Assembly (NCBI RefSeq): GCF_030316825.1
Contig: NZ_JASZYU010000001.1
Location: 1,426,001 to 1,490,000, forward strand
Length of the DNA stretch: 64,000 nt
Direction: 5' to 3'
DNA from: Variovorax fucosicus
GTDB lineage: Bacteria; Pseudomonadota; Gammaproteobacteria; Burkholderiales; Burkholderiaceae_C
Shown: positions 30,674 through 39,331 of the stretch, in pieces
How positions within the stretch are numbered: the first letter of the stretch is position 1
How the letters are laid out: every line of letters starts with the position of its first letter
Translations under genes and position numbers: made by a program
The notes under the pieces: model-generated
What the model saw: only the letters and a program-made list of their open reading frames with translations
What the model was told of the DNA's origin: nothing
Database searches by the model: none

Positions 30674-32170
30674 ATGGATCGACGCAAGCTCCTGCGCCTG
30701 CTGGCCACCGCCGGCGCTGCCCCGCTGCTGGCCCCCCTGGCGCACGCCGCCGGCCCCGAAAACTGGCAGACCGAGTTCAATGCAGCCGGCGCGCCCTGGA
30801 AGCTCGGCTTCGCCACACCGCCGGGCGACCTGCCGCTCACGCCCGCCACGGTGCGCGGCCGCTTTCCCGATGCGCTGCGCGGCTCGCTCTACCGCATCGG
30901 CCCGGCCGGCCACGACCTTGGCGGCGAGCGCTACCACCACTGGTTCGACGGCGACGGCATGACGCAGCGCTTCTTGATCGAAGGCAGCGAGGTGCGGCAC
31001 CAGGGCCGCTACGTCGCGACCGCCAAACGCACCAGCGAACTGCGCGCGGGCCATCGGCTCACCGAAGGCTTCGGCACCATCATTGCCGGGGTCGAGCCGC
31101 CGGAGTCGCCCGACAGCATCAACGTCGCCAACACCAGCCTGCTCCCGCTGTCGGGCGAACTGCTGGCATTGTGGGAGGGCGGCTCGGCCACGCGGCTGGA
31201 TCCGCGCACGCTCGACACACTGGGCCTGAAGACCTGGCGTGCCGACCTGGCAGGCCTGCCGTTTTCGGCCCACCCGAAGGTCGACCCCGATGGCACGGTG
31301 TGGAACTTCGGCGTCGGCGCCAGCCAAGGCTTGCTGGTGCTCTACGAACTCGCACCCGACGGTGCGCTGCGCCGGGCCGACGCCGTGCCGGTGCCCGACC
31401 TGCCGATGGTCCATGATTTTGCGGTGACCGATCGGCACCTCGTGTTCCTGATGCCACCGCTGGTGTACGACGCACAGCGCAAGCAGGCCGGCGCGAGCTT
31501 TCTCGATGCCCATGTGTGGCGGCCCGAACTCGGCATGCGTGTGCTGGTGGTCGACAAGAAGGACTGGAAAAAGCGCCAGACACTGGCGCTGCCGGCCGGC
31601 TTCCTGTTCCACCTGGGCAATGCCTGGTCGGAAGAGGCGGCAGACGGCACGGTGATCCACGTCGACTACGTGCGCTCGAACACCGCGGCCAGCGTGTTCA
31701 CGAGCAACCGCGAAGTGATGCGCGCACGCCGCGTGCGCTGCGCCGAGCCGCACCTGACCGTCGCCACCCTGAATCTGGGCAGCGGCCGGGCCACGCAGAC
31801 CACCCTGCCGCTCGAAGCCGAGTTTCCCCGCATCGATCCGCGCCGTGTCGGGCTGCGCCATCGCCGGGTGGTGCATGCGACACAGGTGGCGCAAGACCGC
31901 CCGGGCTTTGCCGCGATCGCCGTCACCGACGTCGAATCCGGCAGCTCACAGTGCTTTGTCTACGGACAGCAGGCGATGGTGGAAGAACACGTGCTCGTGC
32001 CCGACGGCGCCGGTGCGGGCTGGGTGCTCGGCACCGTGCTGGACTTCGCACAGAAGAAGACCGTGCTCTCGTGCTTTGCGGCCGACCGCCTCGGCGACGG
32101 GCCGGTGGCCCAGGCGACGCTGCCCTATTCGCTGCCGCTGGGCCTGCACGGGGTTTTCGTGCCGGCCTGA
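30674..32170 (+). CDS. Carotenoid oxygenase (RPE65/CCD) family protein
   Basis: 498 residues from the ATG at 30674; the frame is open further upstream but overlaps the DUF2141 gene. The N-terminus has paired arginines (MDRRKLLRLLATAGAAPLL) as in Tat substrates, so it is probably exported. The family's seven-bladed propeller binds ferrous iron with four histidines. Candidates are H in SAHPKVDPDGT, H in MVHDFAVTD, H in LFHLGNAW and H in GLHGVFVP at the C-terminus. Substrate could be a carotenoid or a lignin-derived stilbene. The coupled DUF2141 gene is upstream and FIST converges 6 nt downstream. Confidence 0.86.
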   Translation: MDRRKLLRLLATAGAAPLLAPLAHAAGPENWQTEFNAAGAPWKLGFATPPGDLPLTPATVRGRFPDALRGSLYRIGPAGHDLGGERYHHWFDGDGMTQRFLIEGSEVRHQGRYVATAKRTSELRAGHRLTEGFGTIIAGVEPPESPDSINVANTSLLPLSGELLALWEGGSATRLDPRTLDTLGLKTWRADLAGLPFSAHPKVDPDGTVWNFGVGASQGLLVLYELAPDGALRRADAVPVPDLPMVHDFAVTDRHLVFLMPPLVYDAQRKQAGASFLDAHVWRPELGMRVLVVDKKDWKKRQTLALPAGFLFHLGNAWSEEAADGTVIHVDYVRSNTAASVFTSNREVMRARRVRCAEPHLTVATLNLGSGRATQTTLPLEAEFPRIDPRRVGLRHRRVVHATQVAQDRPGFAAIAVTDVESGSSQCFVYGQQAMVEEHVLVPDGAGAGWVLGTVLDFAQKKTVLSCFAADRLGDGPVAQATLPYSLPLGLHGVFVPA

Positions 32171-32176
32171 GAAAGC

Positions 32177-33457
32177 TCAGTCGGCGGCGGTGAACACGGT
32201 GAGCACGCCGGTGTAGCCATACAGGTGGTGCCGCGCGATTTCGCCGGCGGCGAAGAAGCCGACCAGCGGCACGTCGCCGAGCGCATGGCGCACGATCTGC
32301 AACTCGGCGCCCGGCGCGCCGAAGTGCGGACCGCCGCGGCCCGAGCAGCTCACGTACACCGCCCCGGCGACGCGGCGCGCCGGGTGCGGCGCGCGCTCGG
32401 CCTCGCCGGCTGCGATGGCGGTCGCGGTTTCGAGCGTCTGCTCTTCGGGCTCCAGCTCTTCGCGGATCTCGGCGCAGATGCGCATGAGGTCGGCGCGCGC
32501 GGCCTGTGCGCTGCGCCGGCAGAAGCTCATGCGCATGCCGGCCTCGGCCTGGTCGGCGATGGCGATGCCGCGCCGTGTGGGGTCGAGCCCGATGATGTGG
32601 CGCACCAGCACGTCGGCGCCGAGGTCGCCGGTGCGGCGCACGCCGTCATTGCCGGCATCGACCAGACCGATCAGCGTGGCGCGCACGGCGTCGATGGCTT
32701 CCTGCGGTTCGTCGAGCGACACATTGAGTTCGGCCAGCAGCACGTCGAGCGCAGGTTCGCCGTCGAGCGTGAGCAGCACGTTGCCGTCGGCCTCGGTGAT
32801 CTCGCGTTCGCGCCCTGCCCCGCCCGCCAACGGCTGGCAGCCCTGCGTGACGCGCGACACCAGCCGCACGCCCTCGCCGAACACCACGCCCGACAGGCCC
32901 CCGCTGAACACGCCGCCGGCCGCGCCGTGGCCCTTGATGTTGCCGTTGCCGCCGATCGCGAACTGCAGCGCACCGGCGCGGCCGGACGCGAGCCCTCCGA
33001 ACAGGTAGCCGGTGTCGGTGCGCACCGCCAGGTCGCCGAGGAGTTCGGGCAGGTCGTGCGTTTCGGCGTCGGCATGCACCAGCGCCGTGTGCGCCTCGAA
33101 GCCGGCCATCTCGGCGCTGCTCAAGGGCGCCACGCCCGAGAACACGCGGTACTGGTCGCTCGGCAGCTCGCACAGCATCAGACTCAGTGCCGGCTCGTCG
33201 AAGTACTCGGCGTTGTTGGCCGAGACGCCGATGCCGACGGTGCCGGCCCAGTCGGTGACCTCGGGCAGCTCGGCGCCGAGGTGATCGAGGATCTCTTGCG
33301 CATCGGCACCGTAGTGGTCGGTGATGTAGAGCAGGCCCAGCGTGGGCGACTGCGCGTATTCGGGCAGCGCCATCTGCGCACGCAACTGCGCCAGCACCAG
33401 GCCGGCAGCCATTCGCCACTGGGGGTGGGTCGCGTGACCGGAGGGAAATAGCTTCAT
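32177..33457 (-). CDS. FIST domain sensory protein
   Basis: 426 residues with FIST_N (about 1-220) and FIST_C (about 230-400) regions. Recognisable parts are LGLLYITDHYG, GTVGIGVSANNAEYF, LFGGLASG and, in the C-terminal half, YVSCSGRGGPHFG and DVPLVGFFAAGEIA. FIST domains are sensory modules that probably bind small ligands such as amino acids. In most bacteria they are fused to signalling domains, but here the domain stands alone. It lies 36 nt downstream of the PhaM-like gene in the same direction. Confidence 0.85.
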   Translation of the reverse strand: MKLFPSGHATHPQWRMAAGLVLAQLRAQMALPEYAQSPTLGLLYITDHYGADAQEILDHLGAELPEVTDWAGTVGIGVSANNAEYFDEPALSLMLCELPSDQYRVFSGVAPLSSAEMAGFEAHTALVHADAETHDLPELLGDLAVRTDTGYLFGGLASGRAGALQFAIGGNGNIKGHGAAGGVFSGGLSGVVFGEGVRLVSRVTQGCQPLAGGAGREREITEADGNVLLTLDGEPALDVLLAELNVSLDEPQEAIDAVRATLIGLVDAGNDGVRRTGDLGADVLVRHIIGLDPTRRGIAIADQAEAGMRMSFCRRSAQAARADLMRICAEIREELEPEEQTLETATAIAAGEAERAPHPARRVAGAVYVSCSGRGGPHFGAPGAELQIVRHALGDVPLVGFFAAGEIARHHLYGYTGVLTVFTAAD

Positions 33458-33493
33458 GTCAGTGTCCGATCCTGAAGCCGCGACCGGCGCGGC

Positions 33494-34237
33494 TCAGCGT
33501 CTTTTGGGTGCGGCGCGCTTGGCCGCAGGTTTGGAGGGCGTCTTCTTCTTCGCGGCCACAGGCTTCTTGCCGCTGGCCACGGAGACGGATTGTTTGACCG
33601 CATCGGAAGCCTGGTCGACCGCCGATTGCAGCATGGACGGCACCTTGAGGCTGGCGGCATCGCGCATGGCGCCGCTGGCGATCTGCTCGAACTGCTGCGT
33701 CAACGCACCCCACCACTGGAGCGGGTCGACCACGCCGGCCGTGGGCGCGGCGGCAGCGGCCTTGCCCTTGGGCTTGGCATCGGGCTCGGGCGCCGATTCC
33801 GGTGCGGGTTCAGTGGGCGCGGGCGCGGGCGGCGGCGGTGCCATCGCGGGAGCAGCAGCCACCGGCGCCGGTGCCGCCGCACGGGGTGAGGCCTGCGATG
33901 CCACGGTGGCGGCGCGCGTGAACGAGTTGGCCAGGTCTTCCATGCGCACGTTCATGCCCTTCAGGGTCGAGAGCGTCATCTTCTGCACTTCGAGTGCCTG
34001 GATCGTGGCCTTGAGCGCGTTGAGGTTCTGGTCGAGCCAGAACTGCACGGTCTTCAACTCCTGGATGCGCTTGTCGACTTCTTCCACGCTCAGCGTCGGT
34101 GCCACCCAGCTCGCCAGGCCCGACAGCCCGGGCACGGCGTTGGCGGCGCCGGCGGCACCCCCGGTGGTGAGGTTCTTCAGGAAATCGAAGCCGGGCACGA
34201 AGTTGGCAAAGTTGAAAGGTTTGGCCGCGTCGGTCAT
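33494..34237 (-). CDS. phaM: PhaM-like polyhydroxyalkanoate granule-associated protein
   Basis: 247 residues from ATG 34237 (MTDAAKPFNFANFVPGFDFL). The N-terminal helical region contains the PhaM-family pattern DFLKNL ... WVAPTLSVEEVDKRIQELKTV ... WLDQNLNALKATI. An Ala/Pro-rich linker (about 120-165) follows. The C-terminus has repeated PAKKA-like basic motifs (KKPVAAKKKTPSKPAAKRA) that in Ralstonia PhaM bind DNA. It probably links PHA granules, PHA synthase and the nucleoid. The longer open frame upstream of 34237 is unsupported. Confidence 0.82.
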   Translation of the reverse strand: MTDAAKPFNFANFVPGFDFLKNLTTGGAAGAANAVPGLSGLASWVAPTLSVEEVDKRIQELKTVQFWLDQNLNALKATIQALEVQKMTLSTLKGMNVRMEDLANSFTRAATVASQASPRAAAPAPVAAAPAMAPPPPAPAPTEPAPESAPEPDAKPKGKAAAAAPTAGVVDPLQWWGALTQQFEQIASGAMRDAASLKVPSMLQSAVDQASDAVKQSVSVASGKKPVAAKKKTPSKPAAKRAAPKRR

Positions 34238-34307
34238 GGGTTTGTCTCCTGCAGGGGTGTTGTTTCGTGGCAGCTTACTCCAAGCAATGCCGGTTTTACC
34301 GGCCGGA

Positions 34308-34808
34308 TCAGTGCTTGTGCTCATGCGCACCGGCAGGCGCCTGCTGCGCAGCCGGCATGCCCACCGGCACATTGAGCGCGAGCGAACTCCTGGCGCCCTT
34401 CGCATCCTCGAACTGCAGCGTGATCGGCACCGTGCCGCCCTTGGTAACGGGTTGCTTCAAGTCCATCAGCATGAGGTGGTAGCCGCCGGGCTTGAGCTCC
34501 ACGGTCTGGCGCGCCGGCAGCTCGAGTCCGCCTTTGACGGCACGCATCCGCATGGTGTCGCCCTCCATCTTCATCTCGTGCACCTCGGCCACGCCGGCCA
34601 CCGGGGTCTGCACGCCGACCAGCCGTGCACCCGCGGGTGCACTGAGCTTCATGAAGGCGCCGGTGCCGCTCTGGCCCGGCACGGCTGGCCGAACCCAGGC
34701 GTCTTTCACTTCGACCGCGGCGGCCGGATTTGTCTGGGAGAAAGCGGCTGTAATGCCCGCCATTGCCAGGGCAAGTGCTATGAATTTGAGAGCAATCGAG
34801 TGTTTCAT
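34308..34808 (-). CDS. PCu(A)C-type periplasmic copper chaperone
   Basis: 166 residues from ATG 34808 with a signal peptide ending near residue 24. The DUF461/PCu(A)C copper motif H-M-x10-M-x21-H-x-M is present: VHEMKMEGDTMRM followed by GGYHLMLM. The C-terminus ends in a His-rich HEHKH tail that may add metal capacity. Such proteins deliver Cu(I) to the CuA site of cytochrome oxidase. The gene is 23 nt after the TonB receptor gene and is part of the copper-handling cluster. Confidence 0.9.
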   Translation of the reverse strand: MKHSIALKFIALALAMAGITAAFSQTNPAAAVEVKDAWVRPAVPGQSGTGAFMKLSAPAGARLVGVQTPVAGVAEVHEMKMEGDTMRMRAVKGGLELPARQTVELKPGGYHLMLMDLKQPVTKGGTVPITLQFEDAKGARSSLALNVPVGMPAAQQAPAGAHEHKH

Positions 34809-34831
34809 GAAGTTCCTTGAAGAGATGAGAG

Positions 34832-37114
34832 TCACAGGTCGAACTTGAGTTCAGCCACGAAGGTGCGTTGCGGGTACGGGTGAAAGGCCCAGTACCGGTA
34901 GTTGTTGAGGTTGTCGATGCCCACGGCCGCGCTCCACTGTTTGTCGATGCGATAGCGCACGCGGATGTCGGTCACGAAGTACTTGCTGAAGCCGGTGTAG
35001 GTAAAGCCGTTCGGGTCGCTGTTGTCGAGCGTGCCGAACTGCTTGCCGCTGTAGCGTGCGCCGAAGGTAAAGGCCCAGTTTGCATCGGGCTTGTAGGTGG
35101 CGAGCAGCGCCGCGCGCACCCGCGGCACGCGCGGCTGCTGCGCGCCGACACTCGCCGGAAAGCCGCTGTTGGCCACGATCTTCGAATCGGCCAGCGTCAG
35201 GCTGCCGCCCAGTTCCAGCCCCTTGATACCGGCATCGTAGAGATTGGCCGCCAGCTCCAGCCCCCTGGTGCGGATCGCATCGACGTTCTGGATCGTCGTG
35301 ATGCCATTGGCCGCGGTCTGGCTGTAGAGCGCGTCTTTCGTCCGCTCGAGGAACAGGGTGGCGCGCAGCAGGCCCTCGACGCCCCAGCCCTTCAGGTCAC
35401 GCTCGGCGCTGAACTCGGTCGTCCAGGAGCGCTCGGGCCGCAGATCGGGGTTGGTGTTGACGATGGTGCTGCCGAGGATCTGGCCCTGGTAGAGCTCGCT
35501 CACCGTCGGGTTGCGGATCGCGCGGCCGGCCGACGCCTTGAACAGCCAGTCGCCGTTCGCCTGCCAGGCGATGGCGGCCTTGGGCGAGACGTGGTTCTCG
35601 CTGCGCTCGCCGAACCTGAGCACGCTGGTTGCATTGCCGAGTTCGCCGCCATAGGCCGTCCAGTGCTCGTAGCGCAGGCCCAGCGTGGTCTTCCAGTCCT
35701 TGGCAAAGCGCCAGGTGTCCTGTGCGTAGAGCGACTGCAGTTGCGTGTTGCCGTTGAACTGCGAGAACGGCGTGAGCGCCGGGCCCGCGTACCACTCGGC
35801 CGTGTTGCGCACCTGGGTGCGCAGGTGCGCCGTGTCCTGCTGCACGCCGAAGTCGACCACGTGCGCACCCAAACCTTCAGCCGAGCCGGTCGGGCGCCAT
35901 GTGCCCGCGGCCTTCAGCGTGTTCCAGCCGGTGCCCTTCATGTCGGTGGTGCGTCCGGCCAGCCATTGCGCCGTGGTCGGTGTGCGCAACTGATCTTTTC
36001 CGTAGTCGTAGAGGCTGCCCGACAGCTCCCAGTCGAACACGCCGCCGGTGTGGCTCTTGACCGACAGGCCCTGCATCGTGTGCGTGATGTCGTTCTGCGT
36101 CGGCGCGAGCGCGAGGCTAGGCGTGTCGAGGTTGTACGTGCGGCCCGCAATGTTGACTCGGCCCGAATACGCCGGCAGGCCGTTGCGGTCGCGCAGGTAG
36201 CTGTCGACCGCGCCGTAGGTGCTGTTGTTCCAGCCGCCGAGCGTGTAGGTGGCGCGCACCGTGGGCGAGAAGTCGTAGGCCAGCTTGAGCTTGGCCTGGG
36301 TTTGCTCGGTGTCGTAGATCGTGCTGCCGCCGACCAGCCACCAGGGCTGGTTGGTCGGGCTCAGGCCGAACACCGCACCGGTGACGGGCACGCCCGCGCT
36401 GCCCACCGTGCCGGCACTGAGCAGCCGGTTGCCGAACACCAGCGCCTGGCCCTTGCTGTGGGTGCGGTTGGCGCTGAGCCACCAGGACCAATCGCCGTTG
36501 CGGCCGCCGAGCGACAGGTCGAGCTGGTTCGCGGAAGGCGACGAACTGCTGCCGTACTGCTCGAACCTGCCCGCAGCGCCGCTGAGCTTGATGTGCGCCT
36601 CGAACTTCTCGGGCATGCGCGTCACATAGTCCACCACCGCGCCGACCGAGTTGCCCGGGTAGGCGGCCGAGAACGGGCCGTACAGCACGTCGACCCGTTC
36701 GATTTCTTCCGGCGACACCATGCCCCAGCGCGGCGCAAAGGTGGCGCCGTTGCCCAGCAGGTTCGACAGAGGAATGCCGTCTGCATAGACCATCGAGCGC
36801 GCGCTGTTGCCGGTGCCCGACGCGCGCGTGGCCAGCACGGCGTGGTTGTAGTCGCCGATGTAGCGCTTGCGCACCACCAGGCTCGGCAGGTACTTGAGCG
36901 CGTCTTCGGCGTCGGTGGCGTTGACCGTGGCCTCGATCTGCTCGCGCGTGGTGCCCTCGATGGTGGTGGGTATCTGCGTCGGCAGCGAAGTCGGCCGGCC
37001 ACCGGTGACGGTGATCGTGCCGAGCGCGCGCGTGCTGCCGTCGACGTCCTGCCCCCAGGCCGGCGCCGAAAGCGCGATGGCAGCGGCCATCGCAATGGGT
37101 GTTCTTCTTCTCAA
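34832..37114 (-). CDS. TonB-dependent outer-membrane receptor, probably for copper
   Basis: 760 residues with a signal peptide (to about residue 22, ending AWG). The TonB-box-like start is ITVTGG, followed by a plug domain (about 45-160: VSPEEIERVDVLYGPFSAAYPGNSVGAVV) and a 22-strand barrel ending in aromatic VAELKFDL. The C-terminal Phe/Leu pattern is typical of outer-membrane beta barrels. The substrate cannot be read from sequence, but the PCu(A)C chaperone downstream and the DUF2946 gene upstream suggest copper or a copper complex. There is a 23-nt gap to the chaperone gene. Confidence 0.86.
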   Translation of the reverse strand: MRRRTPIAMAAAIALSAPAWGQDVDGSTRALGTITVTGGRPTSLPTQIPTTIEGTTREQIEATVNATDAEDALKYLPSLVVRKRYIGDYNHAVLATRASGTGNSARSMVYADGIPLSNLLGNGATFAPRWGMVSPEEIERVDVLYGPFSAAYPGNSVGAVVDYVTRMPEKFEAHIKLSGAAGRFEQYGSSSSPSANQLDLSLGGRNGDWSWWLSANRTHSKGQALVFGNRLLSAGTVGSAGVPVTGAVFGLSPTNQPWWLVGGSTIYDTEQTQAKLKLAYDFSPTVRATYTLGGWNNSTYGAVDSYLRDRNGLPAYSGRVNIAGRTYNLDTPSLALAPTQNDITHTMQGLSVKSHTGGVFDWELSGSLYDYGKDQLRTPTTAQWLAGRTTDMKGTGWNTLKAAGTWRPTGSAEGLGAHVVDFGVQQDTAHLRTQVRNTAEWYAGPALTPFSQFNGNTQLQSLYAQDTWRFAKDWKTTLGLRYEHWTAYGGELGNATSVLRFGERSENHVSPKAAIAWQANGDWLFKASAGRAIRNPTVSELYQGQILGSTIVNTNPDLRPERSWTTEFSAERDLKGWGVEGLLRATLFLERTKDALYSQTAANGITTIQNVDAIRTRGLELAANLYDAGIKGLELGGSLTLADSKIVANSGFPASVGAQQPRVPRVRAALLATYKPDANWAFTFGARYSGKQFGTLDNSDPNGFTYTGFSKYFVTDIRVRYRIDKQWSAAVGIDNLNNYRYWAFHPYPQRTFVAELKFDL

Positions 37115-37197
37115 CGGAATCTCCAGAAGCTTGGTTCAAGGCCAAACGGCCTGCAGTGCCCGCACCAGGGGCGCGAGCAGCTGCGACATCGACAGCG

Positions 37198-37569
37198 TCA
37201 GGAGAAAACGGGAGGCCCGCGCGGCGGCAGCGGCGCGGCGGTGGCTGCGGCGATGCGCGCGGCCGGAATCGACTGGACAGCATGGCCCAGCGGTTGAATC
37301 ACCGGCAGCCCGGCCAGCGGCGCGGCCGGCGGCGGTGCGCCGGTCAGCACGCAAAGGGGGCAGTCCATGTGGCTCGCGCCGAGTTCCTGCGCGCCGTCGT
37401 CGGTCTGCACGATGACCTTGACCGCACCGGCGCTGGAACACACCAGTTCCATCGCCTGCGGGTGCACCAGCGGCGAGGCAGCAGCGACGCCGAGCGACAG
37501 CACGAACCACAGCAGCACGAAGCGGCCGAGAAGGCCGATGTGCAGGGCGTGGCGCAGGGAAGCAAGCAT
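37198..37569 (-). CDS. DUF2946 family small secreted protein
   Basis: 123 residues. An N-terminal hydrophobic segment (about 10-32) is followed by a short Cys/His motif HMDCPLC that typifies DUF2946. The C-terminal half is Ala/Pro-rich. The Cys/His pattern is compatible with copper binding, and the genomic neighbours (TonB receptor, PCu(A)C chaperone) support a metal-uptake role. The start ATG at 37569 leaves a 45-nt gap to the PLP-enzyme gene. Confidence 0.75.
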   Translation of the reverse strand: MLASLRHALHIGLLGRFVLLWFVLSLGVAAASPLVHPQAMELVCSSAGAVKVIVQTDDGAQELGASHMDCPLCVLTGAPPPAAPLAGLPVIQPLGHAVQSIPAARIAAATAAPLPPRGPPVFS

Positions 37570-37614
37570 GGAACGGCGATTATCGCGCCGGCGGCATGCC
37601 GGGCGCGCGGCGCG

Positions 37615-38874
37615 TCACGCCAGCGCCTGCCCGAAATCCGCGATCAGGTCACTCGCCCGCTCGAGCCCGACCGAGACGCGGATCAGCCCTTCGGCGATGC
37701 CGAGTTCGGCGCGCCGCGCTGCGCCGACCTCCCAGAAGATCGTCGGCGCCACCGGAATGACCAGCGTGCGCGTGTCACCCATGCCCGTGGCCTTGATCGG
37801 CAACTGCAGCCGGTTGAGCACCGCGATGCAGGCGTCGGCATCGCGCAGCTCGAACGAGAACAACCACGCACCGGCGGCGAAGTGCGCCTTTGCGATCGCG
37901 TGCTGCGGGTGCGAAGCCAGCATCGGATAGTGCACGCGCGCCACGGCCGGATGGCTTTCGAGAAAGGTGGCGAGTGCGAGCGCCGTCGCGCTGGTCTGCG
38001 CGATGCGCAGCGCCAGCGTCTCGGCGCCGACCGCGATGCGGTGCGCTACATCCGAACTCAGCGTGCCGCCCATGTCGCGCAGCGCCTTCTTGCGCAGCTG
38101 CGTCAGGCCCCACTGCTTCGCATCGCCTTGCCGGTAGCCGTCGAAGATGTTGGCGCAGCCCGACCAGTCGAACAGGCCGGTGTCGGTGACGGCGCCGCCG
38201 AGCGCATTGCCATGGCCGGCGATGGTCTTGGTCAGCGAGTTGACCGAGAGGCTCGCACCCACGGTCTTCGGCTGGAACAAGGCCGGCGACGTGATGGTGT
38301 TGTCGACCACATAGAGCAGGTCGTGCTGCCGGCACAACGCACCGATGCCCGCGAGATCGGGCACCTGCGTGCCGGGGTTCGCGATGGTTTCGACGAACAC
38401 CATGCGGGTGGCCGGCGTGATCGCGTCGGCCACCGCATGCGCGGAAGTCGCATCGACCAGCGTGACCTGCACACCCAGCCCCTGCAGCGTGCCGAGCAGG
38501 CTGATCGTGTTGCCGAACAGGTAGCGGCTCGCCACCAGATGGTCGCCCGTGCGCAGCAGCGTGAAGAACACGGCCGACACCGCCGCCATGCCGGTCGCGA
38601 AGCAGACCGTGCCGACGCCGTCTTCCATCTGCGTGAGCTTGGACTCCAGCGCAGCCGTGGTCGGCGTACCCTGGCGCGCATAGTTGAAACGGCCCTTGAC
38701 CGTGCCCTGGAACACGCCGATGAGGTCTTCCACGCGCTCGTAGCCGTACTGCACCGAGGTGTGAACCGGCATGTGCACGCCGCCGTGCACCCCGCCCTGC
38801 GCCTTGTCGAAGTGGCGGTCGGCGTGCACGAGGCGGGTGGTCGGGTCGGGCGTGGATTCGTCTTCGGGCTTCAT
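37615..38874 (-). CDS. Cystathionine gamma-synthase family PLP enzyme
   Basis: 419 residues from ATG 38874; the open frame continues upstream over the divergent gene and is not used. It is a Cys/Met-metabolism PLP enzyme: the PLP lysine is in NSLTKTIAGHGNALGG. The substrate motif reads NYARQGTPTTAALE, with Thr where MetB and MetZ usually have Asn (GNPT), so it may be a different gamma-synthase or sulfhydrylase. Candidate reactions are O-acyl-homoserine to homocysteine or cystathionine. It diverges from the VOC gene with 36 nt between starts. Confidence 0.85.
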   Translation of the reverse strand: MKPEDESTPDPTTRLVHADRHFDKAQGGVHGGVHMPVHTSVQYGYERVEDLIGVFQGTVKGRFNYARQGTPTTAALESKLTQMEDGVGTVCFATGMAAVSAVFFTLLRTGDHLVASRYLFGNTISLLGTLQGLGVQVTLVDATSAHAVADAITPATRMVFVETIANPGTQVPDLAGIGALCRQHDLLYVVDNTITSPALFQPKTVGASLSVNSLTKTIAGHGNALGGAVTDTGLFDWSGCANIFDGYRQGDAKQWGLTQLRKKALRDMGGTLSSDVAHRIAVGAETLALRIAQTSATALALATFLESHPAVARVHYPMLASHPQHAIAKAHFAAGAWLFSFELRDADACIAVLNRLQLPIKATGMGDTRTLVIPVAPTIFWEVGAARRAELGIAEGLIRVSVGLERASDLIADFGQALA

Positions 38875-38910
38875 GGTGTGCTTCGGGGTGTGCGCGGCTA
38901 TGCTGCGGCC

Positions 38911-39324
38911 ATGCACAGCATATTTCACCTTGCCTTCAATGTTCGCGACCTCGACGGCGCCCGCCGTTTCTACGGGGACGTGCTGGGTTGCGTCGAAGGC
39001 CGCAGCACCGACACCTGGGTCGACTTCGACTTCTTCGGCCACCAGATCTCGATGCACCTCGGCGAGCCTTTCGCCACCGCGAACACCGGCCATGTGGGCG
39101 AGGTGATGGTGCCGATGCCGCACTTCGGCCTGGCCCTCGCCCTGCCCGACTGGCGCGCGCTGGCCGACCGGCTCGAAGCCGCCAACACCGACTTCGTGCT
39201 CAAGCCGCAGGTGCGCTTCGAAGGCCAGCCCGGCGAGCAGTGGACGATGTTCTTTCGCGACCCGTTCGGCAACCCGATCGAGGTCAAGGGCTTCCGCTCG
39301 CTCGAGACGCTGTACGACAAGTAG
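38911..39324 (+). CDS. VOC family protein (glyoxalase/dioxygenase-like)
   Basis: 137 residues, two beta-alpha-beta-beta-beta modules. HLAFNVRDLDGARRFYGDVLGC marks the first half, with a metal-ligand His. FFRDPFGNPIEVKGF marks the second half, with a metal-ligand Glu. The family includes glyoxalase I and extradiol dioxygenases, so no reaction can be assigned. It is 7 nt upstream of the LysR gene and divergent from the PLP enzyme. The frame is open far upstream, but the family N-terminus begins at 38911. Confidence 0.85.
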   Translation: MHSIFHLAFNVRDLDGARRFYGDVLGCVEGRSTDTWVDFDFFGHQISMHLGEPFATANTGHVGEVMVPMPHFGLALALPDWRALADRLEAANTDFVLKPQVRFEGQPGEQWTMFFRDPFGNPIEVKGFRSLETLYDK

Positions 39325-39331
39325 GGCTGCC

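Noticed and set aside
34868..37297. An 809-codon plus-strand frame antisense to the TonB receptor
   Set aside because: Product is Arg/His/Ala-rich without domains; the minus strand has a full TonB receptor with plug and barrel.
37099..38910. Upstream extension of the VOC gene frame (open from 37099)
   Set aside because: It runs antisense to the DUF2946 and PLP-enzyme genes. The VOC family N-terminus starts at 38911 and no ribosome-binding site supports the extension.
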